The translations under genes and the position numbers were made by a program. 64,000 nt of DNA from Guopingia tenuis. GTDB taxonomy: Bacteria > Bacillota > Clostridia > Christensenellales > Christensenellaceae. This document shows, piece by piece, positions 1 to 8,888 of the stretch (the first letter of the stretch is position 1; each line of letters opens with the position of its first letter). Below the pieces are notes generated by a model. It was not told the origin of the DNA and did no database searches. It was given only the letters and a program-made list of their open reading frames with translations. The DNA is taken from the NCBI RefSeq assembly GCF_014384805.1, contig NZ_JACRSS010000002.1:258609-322608 (forward strand), read 5' to 3'.

Positions 1-546
1 TGCCTCACTGGAAGAGAGGCTGGCCGTTCCTTCCCGGGCCGAACAGAACACCACCGGGCTGTCCAGCTGTTCGTTGGTGGCGTCCAGCTCCAAAAGAAGC
101 TCCAAAACTTCGTCCACCACGTCGTCCGGGCGCGCATCCGGGCGGTCTACCTTGTTGACGACGATGATAACCTTGTGGTTGAGTTCCAGTGCCTTTTGCA
201 GGACAAACCGCGTCTGGGGCATGGGCCCTTCAAAGGCGTCCACCAGCAGCAGAACACCGTTGACCATTTTCAGGGAACGTTCCACCTCACCGCCAAAATC
301 GGCGTGCCCGGGGGTGTCCACAATGTTGATCTTAACGCCATTGAATTCTGTAGAAGTATTCTTGGCCAAAATGGTGATGCCGCGCTCCCGCTCGATATCC
401 CCGGAATCCATGACCCGTTCGTTTACAACCTGGTTGTCCCGGAAGATGCCGCCCTGTTTGAGCATCTGGTCTACCAGCGTCGTCTTGCCATGGTCAACAT
501 GGGCGATAATGGCGATGTTGCGCAAATCATTTCTAACTGTTTCCAA
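1..546 (-). CDS. typA: Translational GTPase BipA/TypA, N-terminal part (runs off left edge)
   Basis: Ribosome-binding GTPase of the EF-G/LepA superfamily, involved in ribosome assembly and stress adaptation. Only the first 182 codons are present. The G domain is clear: G1 AHVDHGKTTL (about residues 15-24), RERGITI around 53-59, G3 DTPGHADFGGEVERSL near 77-92, and G4 NKVDRPDAR at 131-139. The segment DAFEGPMPQTRFVL is typical of TypA rather than EF-G or LepA. The chosen start is TTG at 546, five bases after AAGGAG; no ATG is as well placed. The gene is transcribed leftwards and alone in the visible part. Confidence 0.95.
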   Translation of the reverse strand, partial: METVRNDLRNIAIIAHVDHGKTTLVDQMLKQGGIFRDNQVVNERVMDSGDIERERGITILAKNTSTEFNGVKINIVDTPGHADFGGEVERSLKMVNGVLLLVDAFEGPMPQTRFVLQKALELNHKVIIVVNKVDRPDARPDDVVDEVLELLLELDATNEQLDSPVVFCSAREGTASLSSSEA

Positions 547-622
547 ACTTTCTCCTTCTTTCAAATAAAAACTTTTGTATTCTCATCCGCCCGGGGCGGA
601 ATATGTCCAAAAACACTCATTT

Positions 623-651
623 ATTCTACACCGCCAAACCGGGATTGACAA
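623..651 (-). promoter_or_regulatory. Promoter of typA
   Basis: On the minus strand TTGTCA (646-651), a 17-base spacer and TAGAAT (623-628) form a good sigma-A promoter reading into typA. The leader of about 70 bases contains a short perfect hairpin (TCCGCCC / GGGCGGA, 587-602). Confidence 0.65.
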
Positions 652-754
652 GGGTTTGCCGGGAAAAAAGGGGAAAACCTGCGGCAGAAAAAGAAACGGC
701 GTTGGGGAACGGGCAGGCGGGAGCCAGGGGACACCCGCCTGCCCTGAAACAAGA

Positions 755-784
755 TTGTTACAAACCTGCGGCCCGCGTTATGAT
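755..784 (+). promoter_or_regulatory. Promoter of the VanZ-family gene
   Basis: TTGTTA (755-760), 18-base spacer, TATGAT (779-784). The leader of about 115 bases can fold into a long GC-rich hairpin bounded by TTCCGG and CCGGAA (797-860). I recognise no riboswitch in it. Confidence 0.5.
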
Positions 785-902
785 AGAATAAAGACAATTC
801 CGGAGGCCTGCACGGCGGCAGGGGTTTCCATCCGCCGCAAAATGCGGCATGTTGCCGGAATCCAAAAACACAGAAAACAGCCAAAAAGGAGCATATATCC
901 AT

Positions 903-1538
903 ATGAAAATGGTTTTGGGTACTCTTTGGTCCTATATTCTTCAGGCTCTTCCCTATATCATTGTTTTCTTCCCTCTGTATATCGCCGCGCGGGCGGTGTG
1001 GCTGAAAGTATGCCGAAGGCGTGTGCGGTTCCGGCGGGAGATCGGCCTTTCGGCCTTGTGTCTGTATACGATTTTTGTGCTGACAGTAACCGTGCTGCCG
1101 GAAGTCAGCATGCAGCGCGGACTGAATCTCTATTATCCGGGAGGGAGCTTTGGGGCGCATAATGCAACCTCCTGGAACCTTGTTCCCGGCAATTTTTTAA
1201 ACTATGTGGGAAATTCTCTCCAATACTACGGCGGGGCGGCGCTGTATGTATCCCTTCTTGGCAATGTGTGCCTGTTTGTTCCCCTGGGCCTTCTGGCAGT
1301 GCTTTGCTATGGAGGCGCCTGGTGGAAATATCTGGCGGCCGGGGCTGCTTTTTCAATATGTATTGAGATGTTTCAGCTGCTTTTGCCCCGGGCGACGGAT
1401 ATCGACGACGTTCTATGCAACACGGCGGGGATGCTGCTGGGATATTTGCTGGGCAGGCTGTGCCTGCGCCTTTCGGGCAGAAAAAAACTGCCCCACAAAA
1501 GCCGGCGGAGCAGGAAAACAGCAAAAGGGTTTATTTAA
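903..1538 (+). CDS. VanZ-family membrane protein
   Basis: Integral membrane protein of 211 aa with a VanZ-like fold. Hydrophobic segments lie at about 10-30, 50-68, 110-135, 140-158 and 172-195. The conserved VanZ features are visible: acidic/aromatic residues after the third helix (WNLVPGNFLNY) and the motif SICIEMFQLLLPRATDIDDVLCNTAGMLLG, split here between helices 4 and 5 (key residues E, Q, D, D, N). VanZ of Enterococcus gives low-level teicoplanin resistance, but most homologues have no assigned role. The start is ATG 903, 10 bases after AAAAAGGAG; an in-frame upstream codon at 849 has no ribosome site. The C-terminus is strongly basic. Confidence 0.85.
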   Translation: MKMVLGTLWSYILQALPYIIVFFPLYIAARAVWLKVCRRRVRFRREIGLSALCLYTIFVLTVTVLPEVSMQRGLNLYYPGGSFGAHNATSWNLVPGNFLNYVGNSLQYYGGAALYVSLLGNVCLFVPLGLLAVLCYGGAWWKYLAAGAAFSICIEMFQLLLPRATDIDDVLCNTAGMLLGYLLGRLCLRLSGRKKLPHKSRRSRKTAKGFI

Positions 1539-1600
1539 AATAATTCGGGCATTGCGCCTGTTTGCGGATGGGGAGCAGGGCGGCTGCAAACCGGGAAAGC

Positions 1601-2236
1601 CTATGTTTCCTCTTTCTGGACGTTTTCCAAAGCAACCCAGGCATAAACAAACCAGGCCAGATAGAGCCCGCCGAACAGAACATAATAGATGATATCCGTG
1701 GCCGGCGCTTCCACGCTGGATTCGCTCACATAATAGGGATAAAAAAGGGCGGAAAGATCCTCGTCGGTGACCGCTCCTTCATCCAGCCAGGCATCCAGCT
1801 GGGTCTTCAGGGTTTCCCGAAGGGAAGGGGTGATTTGCTCCAGCGTTCCCGTGACCTCCATCGTGACTCGCTGGGACTGTGTATTCCCGGGATTCTGCGA
1901 CTGTTCCAAAAGGGCGGAAAGATCTTCATTCTGCTGGCTTTCCCGCAGGGCAATGACCGCTATGCGCCCTTCCTCCCCGTCCTGGGGAAGGAAAAAATAA
2001 TAATAAAGATCGGGCTCCTGGGCGGCGAAAGGCCCCTGGAGCGCATCCAGCGTCAGCTGCACACGGCCTTCGGCTCCGGTTTCCAGCTGGGCAGCAGAAA
2101 GGGCAGCCGGCGAGAAACCATTTTTGCGCAGCAAATACTGATTGCCCACATAAGCCAGGATAGCAAGAACGGTGATGCAGGCAAAGGCGATGAGAATGTT
2201 TTTTCGGACGTCGGCGCCTTTCTGCGCTTGTTTCAT
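1601..2236 (-). CDS. Hypothetical membrane-anchored protein
   Basis: A 211-aa protein with a short basic N-terminus, a membrane helix at about 13-33, an extracytoplasmic domain of about 140 residues that is acidic and glutamine-rich, and a second helix near 186-206 followed by a charged tail. I do not recognise the family. The two-helix topology with the main domain outside suggests a sensor or envelope-associated protein, but that is inference. It converges on the VanZ-family gene with 62 bases between the stops and no clear terminator. The start ATG 2236 follows a weak GGGGAAAGG site. Confidence 0.75.
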   Translation of the reverse strand: MKQAQKGADVRKNILIAFACITVLAILAYVGNQYLLRKNGFSPAALSAAQLETGAEGRVQLTLDALQGPFAAQEPDLYYYFFLPQDGEEGRIAVIALRESQQNEDLSALLEQSQNPGNTQSQRVTMEVTGTLEQITPSLRETLKTQLDAWLDEGAVTDEDLSALFYPYYVSESSVEAPATDIIYYVLFGGLYLAWFVYAWVALENVQKEET

Positions 2237-2516
2237 AGCCAGACCTTTCCCCTGTCTTTTTGGAAAGAGCGATGATCTTCTGCCCTAACGTTAAACAGGC
2301 ATTATTATAAAATGTATTGTAGCAATTTTTTGCCTTTTGCACAAGTTTTATGCTATACTATGTGTAAAATACACCGAGATTCCCGCCGCGGCGTCCCAGG
2401 GCCGTCCGGCGGAAAACGCGGCAGCCCGCCTTTTCCCCAGCCCCATGCCAAAGGGGCGGTTTCCGGGGAAACATCCTTTTTTCTATCGTAAAACTAAAAA
2501 TAAGCGGAGGACTTTC

Positions 2517-3185
2517 ATGAAACGAAAAACTGGCACGATACTCGCGGCCCTTTTGGTGATTGCCGGCGGCATCCTTTTGATTCTTCATGCCACCAATGTC
2601 ATCCGGATCTCCCTCTTTCCCGGCTGGTGGACGCTGTTCATCATTATCCCGACGCTCATTTCCATGCTGAATACCCGGATCAACGCCGGGCATTTGATCT
2701 GTCTCAGTGTGGGGATTATTCTCCTGCTCCGGGCGAATGGGATTCTGACGGGGATCAACCTCTGGCTGCTGCTTCTGGGTCTGGTGGTGGTATGCGTGGG
2801 TATTTCGCTTCTCTGGCGGCGTCCGGCTCCCGGCCGGGAGGCCAGCGGCAAGGCGGAGGAGACGTATACCGCAGTATTCGGCGGGGTCGACGGCCTGAAT
2901 AATTCCAAGGATTTTCACAGTGCCGCAGTCTATGCAGTATTTGGCGGCGTGGATCTGGATCTGAGGGAAATCGGCTTGCTGGGGGATGCTTATGTGGATG
3001 CGACGGCGGTATTTGGCGGCATCGAGATCTATGTCCCCGGCAATGTGCATGTGGAAATTTCCGGAACGCCGGTGTTTGGCGGCGCAGATGACAAGACCCG
3101 GCATGCCGTTTTGAACGGCCCCACGCTCTATATCCGCTATACGGCGGTTTTTGGGGGAGTGACGGTCAGCGAGGAGAAAAAATAA
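2517..3185 (+). CDS. LiaF-like membrane protein with VFGG repeats
   Basis: A 222-aa protein: four hydrophobic segments in residues 5-100 (DUF5668-like transmembrane part), then a soluble domain made of repeated VFGG turns (TAVFGGVDG, YAVFGGVDLDL, TAVFGGIEIYV, TPVFGGADD, TAVFGGVTV). This is the pattern of the LiaF C-terminal domain, a small right-handed beta structure. LiaF proteins restrain the LiaSR cell-envelope stress system, but no liaS or liaR is next to this gene, so its partner is unknown. ATG 2517 follows GCGGAGGACTTTC. The longer frame back to 2337 has no ribosome site and is compositionally unlike a protein. Confidence 0.8.
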   Translation: MKRKTGTILAALLVIAGGILLILHATNVIRISLFPGWWTLFIIIPTLISMLNTRINAGHLICLSVGIILLLRANGILTGINLWLLLLGLVVVCVGISLLWRRPAPGREASGKAEETYTAVFGGVDGLNNSKDFHSAAVYAVFGGVDLDLREIGLLGDAYVDATAVFGGIEIYVPGNVHVEISGTPVFGGADDKTRHAVLNGPTLYIRYTAVFGGVTVSEEKK

Positions 3186-3312
3186 CCGGGGGAGGCTCTC
3201 GGAGTTTTTATGAAATATGCAGAAGGCTTCCTCTGAAATTTCCGGGAAGCGGCGCACCTTTGAACCTGTGCAAGAGAACAAGCAAAGGACTTTTTCATAA
3301 GGAGGGGATATT

Positions 3313-4212
3313 ATGAAAAAAATCATGGCGTTTTTGTTGGCAGGAATTCTTATCTTATCGCTGGCCGCGTGCAGCGGCGCCCCGATGAATGAAGCGGCGC
3401 CGTCCCAGGGCGCATCCCAAGACACAGAGGCGGAAGCGCCGGCGGAGGCTCCGCTTGAGGCGGGAGAGGTAGCCATCCAGGCACCGCAGAATGGGCAGAA
3501 GCTGGTCTATCGCGCCGAATATACCCTGGAAAGCCGGGATTTCGATGCCGACCGGCAGGCCATCCTGGCGGCAGTGAAGGAACAGGGCGGCTATGTCTCC
3601 ATGGAACAGAACACCGGACGCAAGCCCACGCAGTACGGAGAGAATGGGAGAAACACCCAGATCGAGGCCCGCATTCCCTCGGAAAACTATGAGGCATTTT
3701 GTGCAAAACTGGAGACCGTTGGGGAGGTTCTGCATAAAAATTCCTCTGTGGAGGATGTTTCCGAGCAATATTACGACACGGAATCCCGCATTTCGTTTCT
3801 GGAGCTGCGCTACGCGAAGCTGGAGGAACATCTGAAACAGGCGGAAAAAATGGAGGATATCATCACTCTCGAAAAGGAGATGGCCCAGATTCTCACGGAT
3901 CTGGATATATTAAAAGGCGAAAAGCGGCATATGGACAGCCAGGTGCAGTATTCCACCATATCCATCTATCTGGATGAAAATGCGTCGGCCGGACTGCCGG
4001 CTGGGAATGGCGATGTGGGAAACCGGGCGTCCGACGCTTTTTCGGGGACCATGAAAGGCATTGGCGCGTTCTTTGAGGATGCCGCGGTGGCTCTGGCCGG
4101 GGCGGCGCCGGTGCTGCTTCTTTTGGCAGGGATCGCGGGGGTCACGCTGGCCATTGTTCTCCCTCTGCAGCGGCGGAAGAAGAAAAAGCAGAAGAATGAG
4201 ACGGATTCCTGA
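3313..4212 (+). CDS. DUF4349 lipoprotein
   Basis: A 299-aa secreted lipoprotein. The signal peptide ends in the lipobox LAAC with Cys20 as the lipidated residue. A low-complexity Ala/Glu/Pro linker follows (22-55), then a DUF4349 domain (about 58-225) with the typical EYTLESRDFD opening, an interior of amphipathic helices (SYRISFLELRYAKLEEHL-like, probable coiled coil around 155-200), and a C-terminal membrane helix at about 262-285 with a lysine-rich tail. DUF4349 proteins are anchored in the cytoplasmic membrane; their function is not known to me. ATG 3313 follows AAGGAGGGG. A perfect palindromic terminator lies directly at the stop codon. Confidence 0.85.
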   Translation: MKKIMAFLLAGILILSLAACSGAPMNEAAPSQGASQDTEAEAPAEAPLEAGEVAIQAPQNGQKLVYRAEYTLESRDFDADRQAILAAVKEQGGYVSMEQNTGRKPTQYGENGRNTQIEARIPSENYEAFCAKLETVGEVLHKNSSVEDVSEQYYDTESRISFLELRYAKLEEHLKQAEKMEDIITLEKEMAQILTDLDILKGEKRHMDSQVQYSTISIYLDENASAGLPAGNGDVGNRASDAFSGTMKGIGAFFEDAAVALAGAAPVLLLLAGIAGVTLAIVLPLQRRKKKKQKNETDS

Positions 4213-4241
4213 AAAAAGGCCGGAAATTTCCGGCCTTTTTT
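4212..4241 (+). terminator. Rho-independent terminator of the DUF4349 gene
   Basis: Perfect 30-base palindrome: AAAAAAGGCCGGAAA followed by its exact complement, ending in a run of T. It starts at the last base of the stop codon. Confidence 0.9.
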
Positions 4242-4308
4242 TCTTTTTGCGTTAAAACGGCGGGGGAATATGAAATTTTGCCCAGGCATCGCCGAACCTT
4301 ATGTTTTT

Positions 4309-4318
4309 ATGGTATAAT
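4309..4318 (+). promoter_or_regulatory. Extended -10 promoter upstream of the GNAT-like gene
   Basis: TATAAT at 4313-4318 preceded by TGG. The expected -35 position (about 4290-4295) is a poor match, so this is likely an extended -10 promoter. It leaves a leader of about 120 bases. Confidence 0.5.
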
Positions 4319-4444
4319 ACATAAATAGTCCTTGCCGGGCAGGAGCAGCAACGCGAAGTGCCGGGGAATATACCGGCTGTTCTTTTGTGCGCCGCCTGCG
4401 GGGGCCGGAGTATTTATATTTTTTATTTTGATTCGAGGTATTAT

Positions 4445-5572
4445 ATGGTAGAAATTAAAGAAGCAAACACGAAACGGCTGCGAAAAAAATTTATACAGTT
4501 TCAAAATGAGCTGTATAAAGACTGCCCGCAGTACATTCCCACCATGCTCTCCGACGAGATGGCGAACCTGAACCCGGAAAAGAACCCGGCGTTTGACTAT
4601 TGCGATATGAAGCTGTTTCTGGCAATGCGGGACGGGAAGATCGTCGGTCGGGTTGCCGGCATCATCAGCCACAAGGCCAACGAGATTTGGAAGCAGAAGC
4701 GCATCCGCATTTCCCGATTTGACTTTATCGACGATGCGGAAGTGGTGGACGCCCTGGTTGGGGCCGTGGAGCAATGGGGACGGGAAAACGGCCTGAACGA
4801 AGTGGTCGGCCCCCTGGGTTTTTGCGACCTGGATAAAGAGGGAATGCTGGTGGATGGATTCGAGAAGAAAGGCCTGTTTATTACCTACTATAACCATCCC
4901 TACTATGTGGAGCATATGAACCGCCTGGGCTTTGAGAAGGATGTGGACTGGACGGAACACAAGGTATATGTGGAGTCGGTGGATGAGGAAAAGCTGGCCC
5001 GGATCTGCAGGCGTGTGATTGAGAAAAACAAATTCCGGGTCGTGCATGTAAAGAGCAAAAAACAGGTGAAGCCCTATATCGGCCGTATTTTTGAGCTGCT
5101 GAACAGCGAATATAAAAACCTTTATGGCGTTGTTCCCCTGACCGAGCGGCAGAAGGAATACTATGTCAGCCAGTTTTTGCTGCTGCTGAACCTGGATTAT
5201 GTGGGGCTGATCGAAAATGAAGAGGGCGAATTGGTGGCCATGGGTGTGCTGGCGCCGGGAATGGCAGATGTGATGAAAAAGACGGGCGGCAGGCTGTTCC
5301 CCTTCGGCTGGATTCCGGTTCTGCGCAATATTCAAAAGCCCCGGTTTTTGGATATGTATTTCATCGCCGTGGATTCGAGATACCGCAACACCGGCCTTTC
5401 CGCCGTGCTGCTCCATGAGATCACCAAACGCGCCGCGGACAACGGCATTCTCTATGCCGAAACCGGCCCGCAGCTGGAGCAGAACTACAACATTCAAAAG
5501 CTCTTTGCGGCCTATAAGGTGGAGAGCAATTTTAAACGCCGTCGGTGCTTTAAAAAGGCGATTGGCGAATAA
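4445..5572 (+). CDS. GNAT-like acyltransferase family protein
   Basis: A 375-aa cytoplasmic protein. It has the two-part organisation of large GNAT-like clostridial proteins: an N-terminal domain containing FLAMRDGKIVGRVAGIISHKAN (split: FLAMRDGKIVG, then RVAGII; residues about 57-80), and a C-terminal domain with DMYFIAVDSRYRNTGLSAVLL (around 303-323), which resembles the GNAT motif A region, followed by AETGPQLEQNYNIQKLF. Substrate unknown. ATG 4445 follows GAGGT. The upstream in-frame extension to 4358 has no ribosome site. Confidence 0.7.
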   Translation: MVEIKEANTKRLRKKFIQFQNELYKDCPQYIPTMLSDEMANLNPEKNPAFDYCDMKLFLAMRDGKIVGRVAGIISHKANEIWKQKRIRISRFDFIDDAEVVDALVGAVEQWGRENGLNEVVGPLGFCDLDKEGMLVDGFEKKGLFITYYNHPYYVEHMNRLGFEKDVDWTEHKVYVESVDEEKLARICRRVIEKNKFRVVHVKSKKQVKPYIGRIFELLNSEYKNLYGVVPLTERQKEYYVSQFLLLLNLDYVGLIENEEGELVAMGVLAPGMADVMKKTGGRLFPFGWIPVLRNIQKPRFLDMYFIAVDSRYRNTGLSAVLLHEITKRAADNGILYAETGPQLEQNYNIQKLFAAYKVESNFKRRRCFKKAIGE

Positions 5573-5585
5573 AAGATGGAATAAG

Positions 5586-5619
5586 AACCCGGGCAGACCA
5601 AAGCTGTCCGGGTTTTTTA
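5586..5619 (+). terminator. Terminator after the GNAT-like gene
   Basis: Stem AACCCGGGCAG / CTGTCCGGGTT (one G-U pair), loop of 7, then TTTTTT. Confidence 0.85.
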
Positions 5620-5910
5620 TGGGAAAATTTTCTGACGCAGGCAAGCCCGCAATATTTTGAAAAAGAAAATTTTTGTCCTGTAAGGGGGAGCGTTCGTCTG
5701 TTTGCAGTGGGCGGTTTATGGGATGAGCGCGGGAGATGAACGGCCAGACAGGGCTTGCATTGATGATAGAAATAACGATTAGAGGAACTGCCGGCTAAAA
5801 GCACCGGGGAAAGAACCGGGCAGAGGAGCTGCCTTGCGGGCCAAAATCGGCGGAGCAGAGGAAACCAGTCATACAATTTCTTTGCCTGTTTTCTTTTTAA
5901 GAAGCAGGAG
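5620..5910. other. Intergenic stretch without recognisable genes
   Basis: About 290 bases between the GNAT-like terminator and the DnaA-box hairpin. No convincing coding frame, promoter or RNA family was seen. Confidence 0.6.
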
Positions 5911-5973
5911 AAAAAAGAGTTATCCACAATTCTGCGGAGAATTTTGTGGATAACTCTTTTTTTGTGTGGATAA
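5911..5973. promoter_or_regulatory. Bidirectional hairpin/terminator containing three perfect DnaA-box sequences
   Basis: An inverted repeat AAAAAAGAGTTATCCACAA (5911-5929) pairs with its complement at 5944-5962, flanked by A and T runs, so it can terminate both the GNAT-like gene and leuB. The arms contain TTATCCACA (5920-5928, plus) and TGTGGATAA (5945-5953, i.e. a minus-strand box). A third TGTGGATAA lies outside the hairpin at 5965-5973. TTATCCACA is the consensus high-affinity DnaA box. Whether DnaA binds here is inference. Confidence 0.7.
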
Positions 5974-6006
5974 CTTGTGGTATTTCCGGGGAATCCCCGG
6001 GGATTG

Positions 6007-7104
6007 TTACAGCAAGGATGCGACGGCCTCTCCCATCTGTACGGTGGAAAGAATTTTTTCCTCCGGAGTAGAAGCGTCGGCAATATCCGCCGTGCGCCAG
6101 CCATCTGCCAAAGCGGCGGCGATGGCGCGGTCGACAGCGTCCGCAGCCGCCGGCTGATCCAGAGAATAGCGCAGCATCATGGCGGCGGAGGCGATGGTTG
6201 CCAAAGGATTGGCCAGGCCCTTTCCGGCAATATCCGGCGCAGAACCATGCACCGGCTCATACATCCCCAGCCGCGTCGCTCCGAGGGAGGCGGAGGGAAG
6301 CATGCCGATGGAGCCGGTGAGCATACTGGCCTCATCCGAAAGAATGTCGCCAAACATGTTGGTGGTGACGATTACATCAAACTGGGCCGGGTTATGAACC
6401 AGCTGCATAGCGGCGTTATCGATGAACATGTCGTCGGCGGTCACGTCCGGATATTCCCGGGCAATTTCGTGGAACACGGTCCGCCAGAGGCGCGAACTTT
6501 CCAGCACATTGGCTTTATCCACGCTGGTGACATGGCCCCTGCGCTTGCGGGCGGATTCAAAGGCGACCCGGCAGATGCGCTGGATTTCCGGAACGCTGTA
6601 GCATTCGGTGTCAAAGGCAGCAGGAGCGCCGTTTACCTTGGTGCGGCCCCGTTTGCCAAAATAAATGCCGCCCGTCAGCTCCCGGACGATAAGGATATCC
6701 ATGCCCTCCCCAACGATTTCGGGTTTCAGAGGGCAGGCATGGGCCAGAGCCGGCTGGAGATAGGCCGGGCGCAGATTGGTAAACAGGTCGAGGCCGCTGC
6801 GCAGCCCGAGAAGAGCGCGTTCCGGGCGCTTCTCGCCGGGAAGGGTATCCCACTGCGGGCCGCCGACTGCGCCCAGCAGCACACTGTCGCTTGCCAGGCA
6901 GGCCTCCAGAGTCTCTTCGGGCAGCGCCTGGCCTGTGGCTTCAATCGCGCAGCCCCCGGCAAGAACCTCATGAAACTGGCAGAGAAAGCCGAATTTTTCT
7001 CCCGCGAGATGCAAGATCTTCATGGCCTCGGTCACAATCTCGGGGCCGATGCCGTCGCCCTTGATGACGGCAATATGATAGGTTGTTCTTCCGATTTTTC
7101 TCAT
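6007..7104 (-). CDS. leuB: 3-isopropylmalate dehydrogenase
   Basis: Oxidises and decarboxylates 3-isopropylmalate to 2-oxoisocaproate with NAD+, the third leucine-specific step. It can also act on 3-methylmalate in the citramalate route. 365 aa, normal for the family. Visible motifs: GDGIGPEIV near the N-terminus (15-23), the substrate-binding arginines in LRSGLDLFTNLRP, RELTGGIYFG (about 140-149), TSVDKANVL, and NMFGDILSDEASM, where the Asp residues bind the metal. The last gene of the operon; its ATG overlaps the leuD stop (ATGA), so translation is coupled. Confidence 0.97.
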   Translation of the reverse strand: MRKIGRTTYHIAVIKGDGIGPEIVTEAMKILHLAGEKFGFLCQFHEVLAGGCAIEATGQALPEETLEACLASDSVLLGAVGGPQWDTLPGEKRPERALLGLRSGLDLFTNLRPAYLQPALAHACPLKPEIVGEGMDILIVRELTGGIYFGKRGRTKVNGAPAAFDTECYSVPEIQRICRVAFESARKRRGHVTSVDKANVLESSRLWRTVFHEIAREYPDVTADDMFIDNAAMQLVHNPAQFDVIVTTNMFGDILSDEASMLTGSIGMLPSASLGATRLGMYEPVHGSAPDIAGKGLANPLATIASAAMMLRYSLDQPAAADAVDRAIAAALADGWRTADIADASTPEEKILSTVQMGEAVASLL

Positions 7105-7592
7105 ACACGTCCCTCCTTGATGGCGTTCACCAGCCCGCCGGCGGTGATGATCTCCTGGATAAACGGCGGGAAGGGCTGAGCCTGAAAGGTTTTGCCCGTG
7201 GTGATATCCCGGATGGAGCCGGTGTCAAAATCCACCTCCACCTGGTCGCCGCCGCGGATCTCCTCCGCGGCTTCCGGGCATTCCAGAATGGGCAGGCCGA
7301 TGTTGATCGCGTTGCGATAGAAAATCCGGGCGAAGCTCTTGGCGATGACGCAGGAGATGCCCGCCGCCTTGATGGCGATGGGAGCATGCTCCCGGGAGGA
7401 GCCGCAGCCGAAATTCAGCTGCCCCACCATGATATCGCCCTTCTGCACCTTGTGAATGAATTCTTTGTCGATATCCTCCATGCAGTGCGCAGCCAGTTCA
7501 TCGGGATCGCCCGAGAGGAGATACCGCGCCGGGATGATTACGTCTGTGTCGATGTTGTCGCCATAGGCGAATACATTGCCTTTTGCCTTCAT
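7101..7592 (-). CDS. leuD: 3-isopropylmalate dehydratase small subunit
   Basis: The swivelling-domain subunit of isopropylmalate isomerase, working with LeuC. 163 aa, the size of the short clostridial/archaeal type. Typical sequence: YGDNIDTDVIIPARYLL near the N-terminus, GCGSSREHAPIAIKAAG (about 65-81) and SFARIFYRNAINIGLP. The RBS is GGAGGAAACGCAAATG. It lies 14 bases after leuC and overlaps leuB. In this operon LeuCD probably isomerises both 2-isopropylmalate and citramalate, because cimA is present. Confidence 0.96.
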   Translation of the reverse strand: MKAKGNVFAYGDNIDTDVIIPARYLLSGDPDELAAHCMEDIDKEFIHKVQKGDIMVGQLNFGCGSSREHAPIAIKAAGISCVIAKSFARIFYRNAINIGLPILECPEAAEEIRGGDQVEVDFDTGSIRDITTGKTFQAQPFPPFIQEIITAGGLVNAIKEGRV

Positions 7593-7606
7593 TTGCGTTT
7601 CCTCCT

Positions 7607-8863
7607 TTACAGATCTTCCGGGCTGGCGATATAACCCTTGACGGCGCTGGCAGCGGCAACGGCCGGGCTTGCCAGATATACCTTGGAATCCACATGCCCC
7701 ATGCGCCCCACGAAGTTGCGGTTCGTCGTGGAAATGGCGGCCTCTCCCGAGGCCAGAATGCCCATATGCCCGCCCAGGCAGGGGCCGCAGGTGGGGGTGG
7801 AAACGGCGCAGCCGGCTTTCACGAGAGCCTGGACATAGCCCTTTTCAATGGCCTCCAGATAGATTTTCTGGGTGGCGGGGATGACAATGGCCCGAACGCC
7901 TTTCGCCACCTTCCGCCCGCGGAGGATCTCCGCCGCCGCTTTGATATCCTCCAGCCGTCCGTTGGTGCAGGAGCCGATGATGCATTGCTGAATGGCAATT
8001 TTTTCTGAAATCTCCCGCACCACATGGGCATTGCCCGGCAGGTGAGGGAAGGCTACCGTGAAATCCAGTTTGTCTAAATCGATATGCACGGTGCGGGTAT
8101 ATTCCGCATCCGGATCGGGCGCAAAGAACGTTCCGCTCTCCCGGGCATGCGCCGCAAGATAGGCCTTTGTCTTTTCATCCGCCGGGAAGATGCCGTTTTT
8201 GGCCCCCGCCTCGATGGCCATGTTGCAGATCGCAAAGCGGTCGTCCATGGAAAGAGAGGCGACGCCGTCCCCCACAAATTCCAGAGACTGATAGAGAGCG
8301 CCGTCCACGCCGATTTCGCCGATCAGATGGAGAATCAGATCTTTGCCCGAGACATGGGGGCGAAGCGCGCCCGTCAGCTCCACCTTGATGGCGGAAGGCA
8401 CCTTAAGCCATGTGCGCCCCAGGGCCATGGCGCAGCCCATATCCGTGGAGCCGACGCCGGTGGAAAAGGCGTTGAGCGCGCCATAGGTGCAGGTGTGGGA
8501 ATCCGCGCCGATGACGATATCCCCGGCCTTCACCAGCCCCTTTTCCGGGAGCAGAGCATGCTCAATGCCCATCTGGCCCACATCGAAGAAATTCACAATT
8601 CCCATTTCCCGGGCAAACTCCCGGCTCACCTTGCACTGCTCGGCGGCCTTGATATCCTTGTTGGGGGTAAAATGATCGAGAACGATGGCGATTTTCTCCC
8701 GGTCAAAGACATGTTCCCGGCCGCAGCGGCGGAATTCCCGGATGGCGACCGGGGTGGTGATATCGTTGCCCAGCACCATATCCGTGGGGACGGTGATGAG
8801 CTGGCCGGCCGTCACCTGGGGCAAACCCGCGTGGGCGGCCAGTATTTTCTGCGTCATTGTCAT
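7607..8863 (-). CDS. leuC: 3-isopropylmalate dehydratase large subunit
   Basis: The [4Fe-4S] aconitase-type catalytic subunit; with LeuD it converts 2-isopropylmalate to 3-isopropylmalate. 418 aa, matching the shorter clostridial/archaeal LeuC. Motifs: DHFTPNKD, GADSHTCTYGAL (first cluster Cys, about 130-140), IIGSCTNGRLEDI (second Cys) and TPTCGPCLGGHMGILA (the third cluster Cys lies here). The start could be ATG 8863, or TTG 8869, which sits 8 bases after GGAGG and so has the better ribosome spacing. The longer frame to 9007 overlaps cimA and is not real. Confidence 0.96.
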   Translation of the reverse strand: MTMTQKILAAHAGLPQVTAGQLITVPTDMVLGNDITTPVAIREFRRCGREHVFDREKIAIVLDHFTPNKDIKAAEQCKVSREFAREMGIVNFFDVGQMGIEHALLPEKGLVKAGDIVIGADSHTCTYGALNAFSTGVGSTDMGCAMALGRTWLKVPSAIKVELTGALRPHVSGKDLILHLIGEIGVDGALYQSLEFVGDGVASLSMDDRFAICNMAIEAGAKNGIFPADEKTKAYLAAHARESGTFFAPDPDAEYTRTVHIDLDKLDFTVAFPHLPGNAHVVREISEKIAIQQCIIGSCTNGRLEDIKAAAEILRGRKVAKGVRAIVIPATQKIYLEAIEKGYVQALVKAGCAVSTPTCGPCLGGHMGILASGEAAISTTNRNFVGRMGHVDSKVYLASPAVAAASAVKGYIASPEDL

Positions 8864-8888
8864 AGCCAAATGCGTTTCCTCCTTATCT

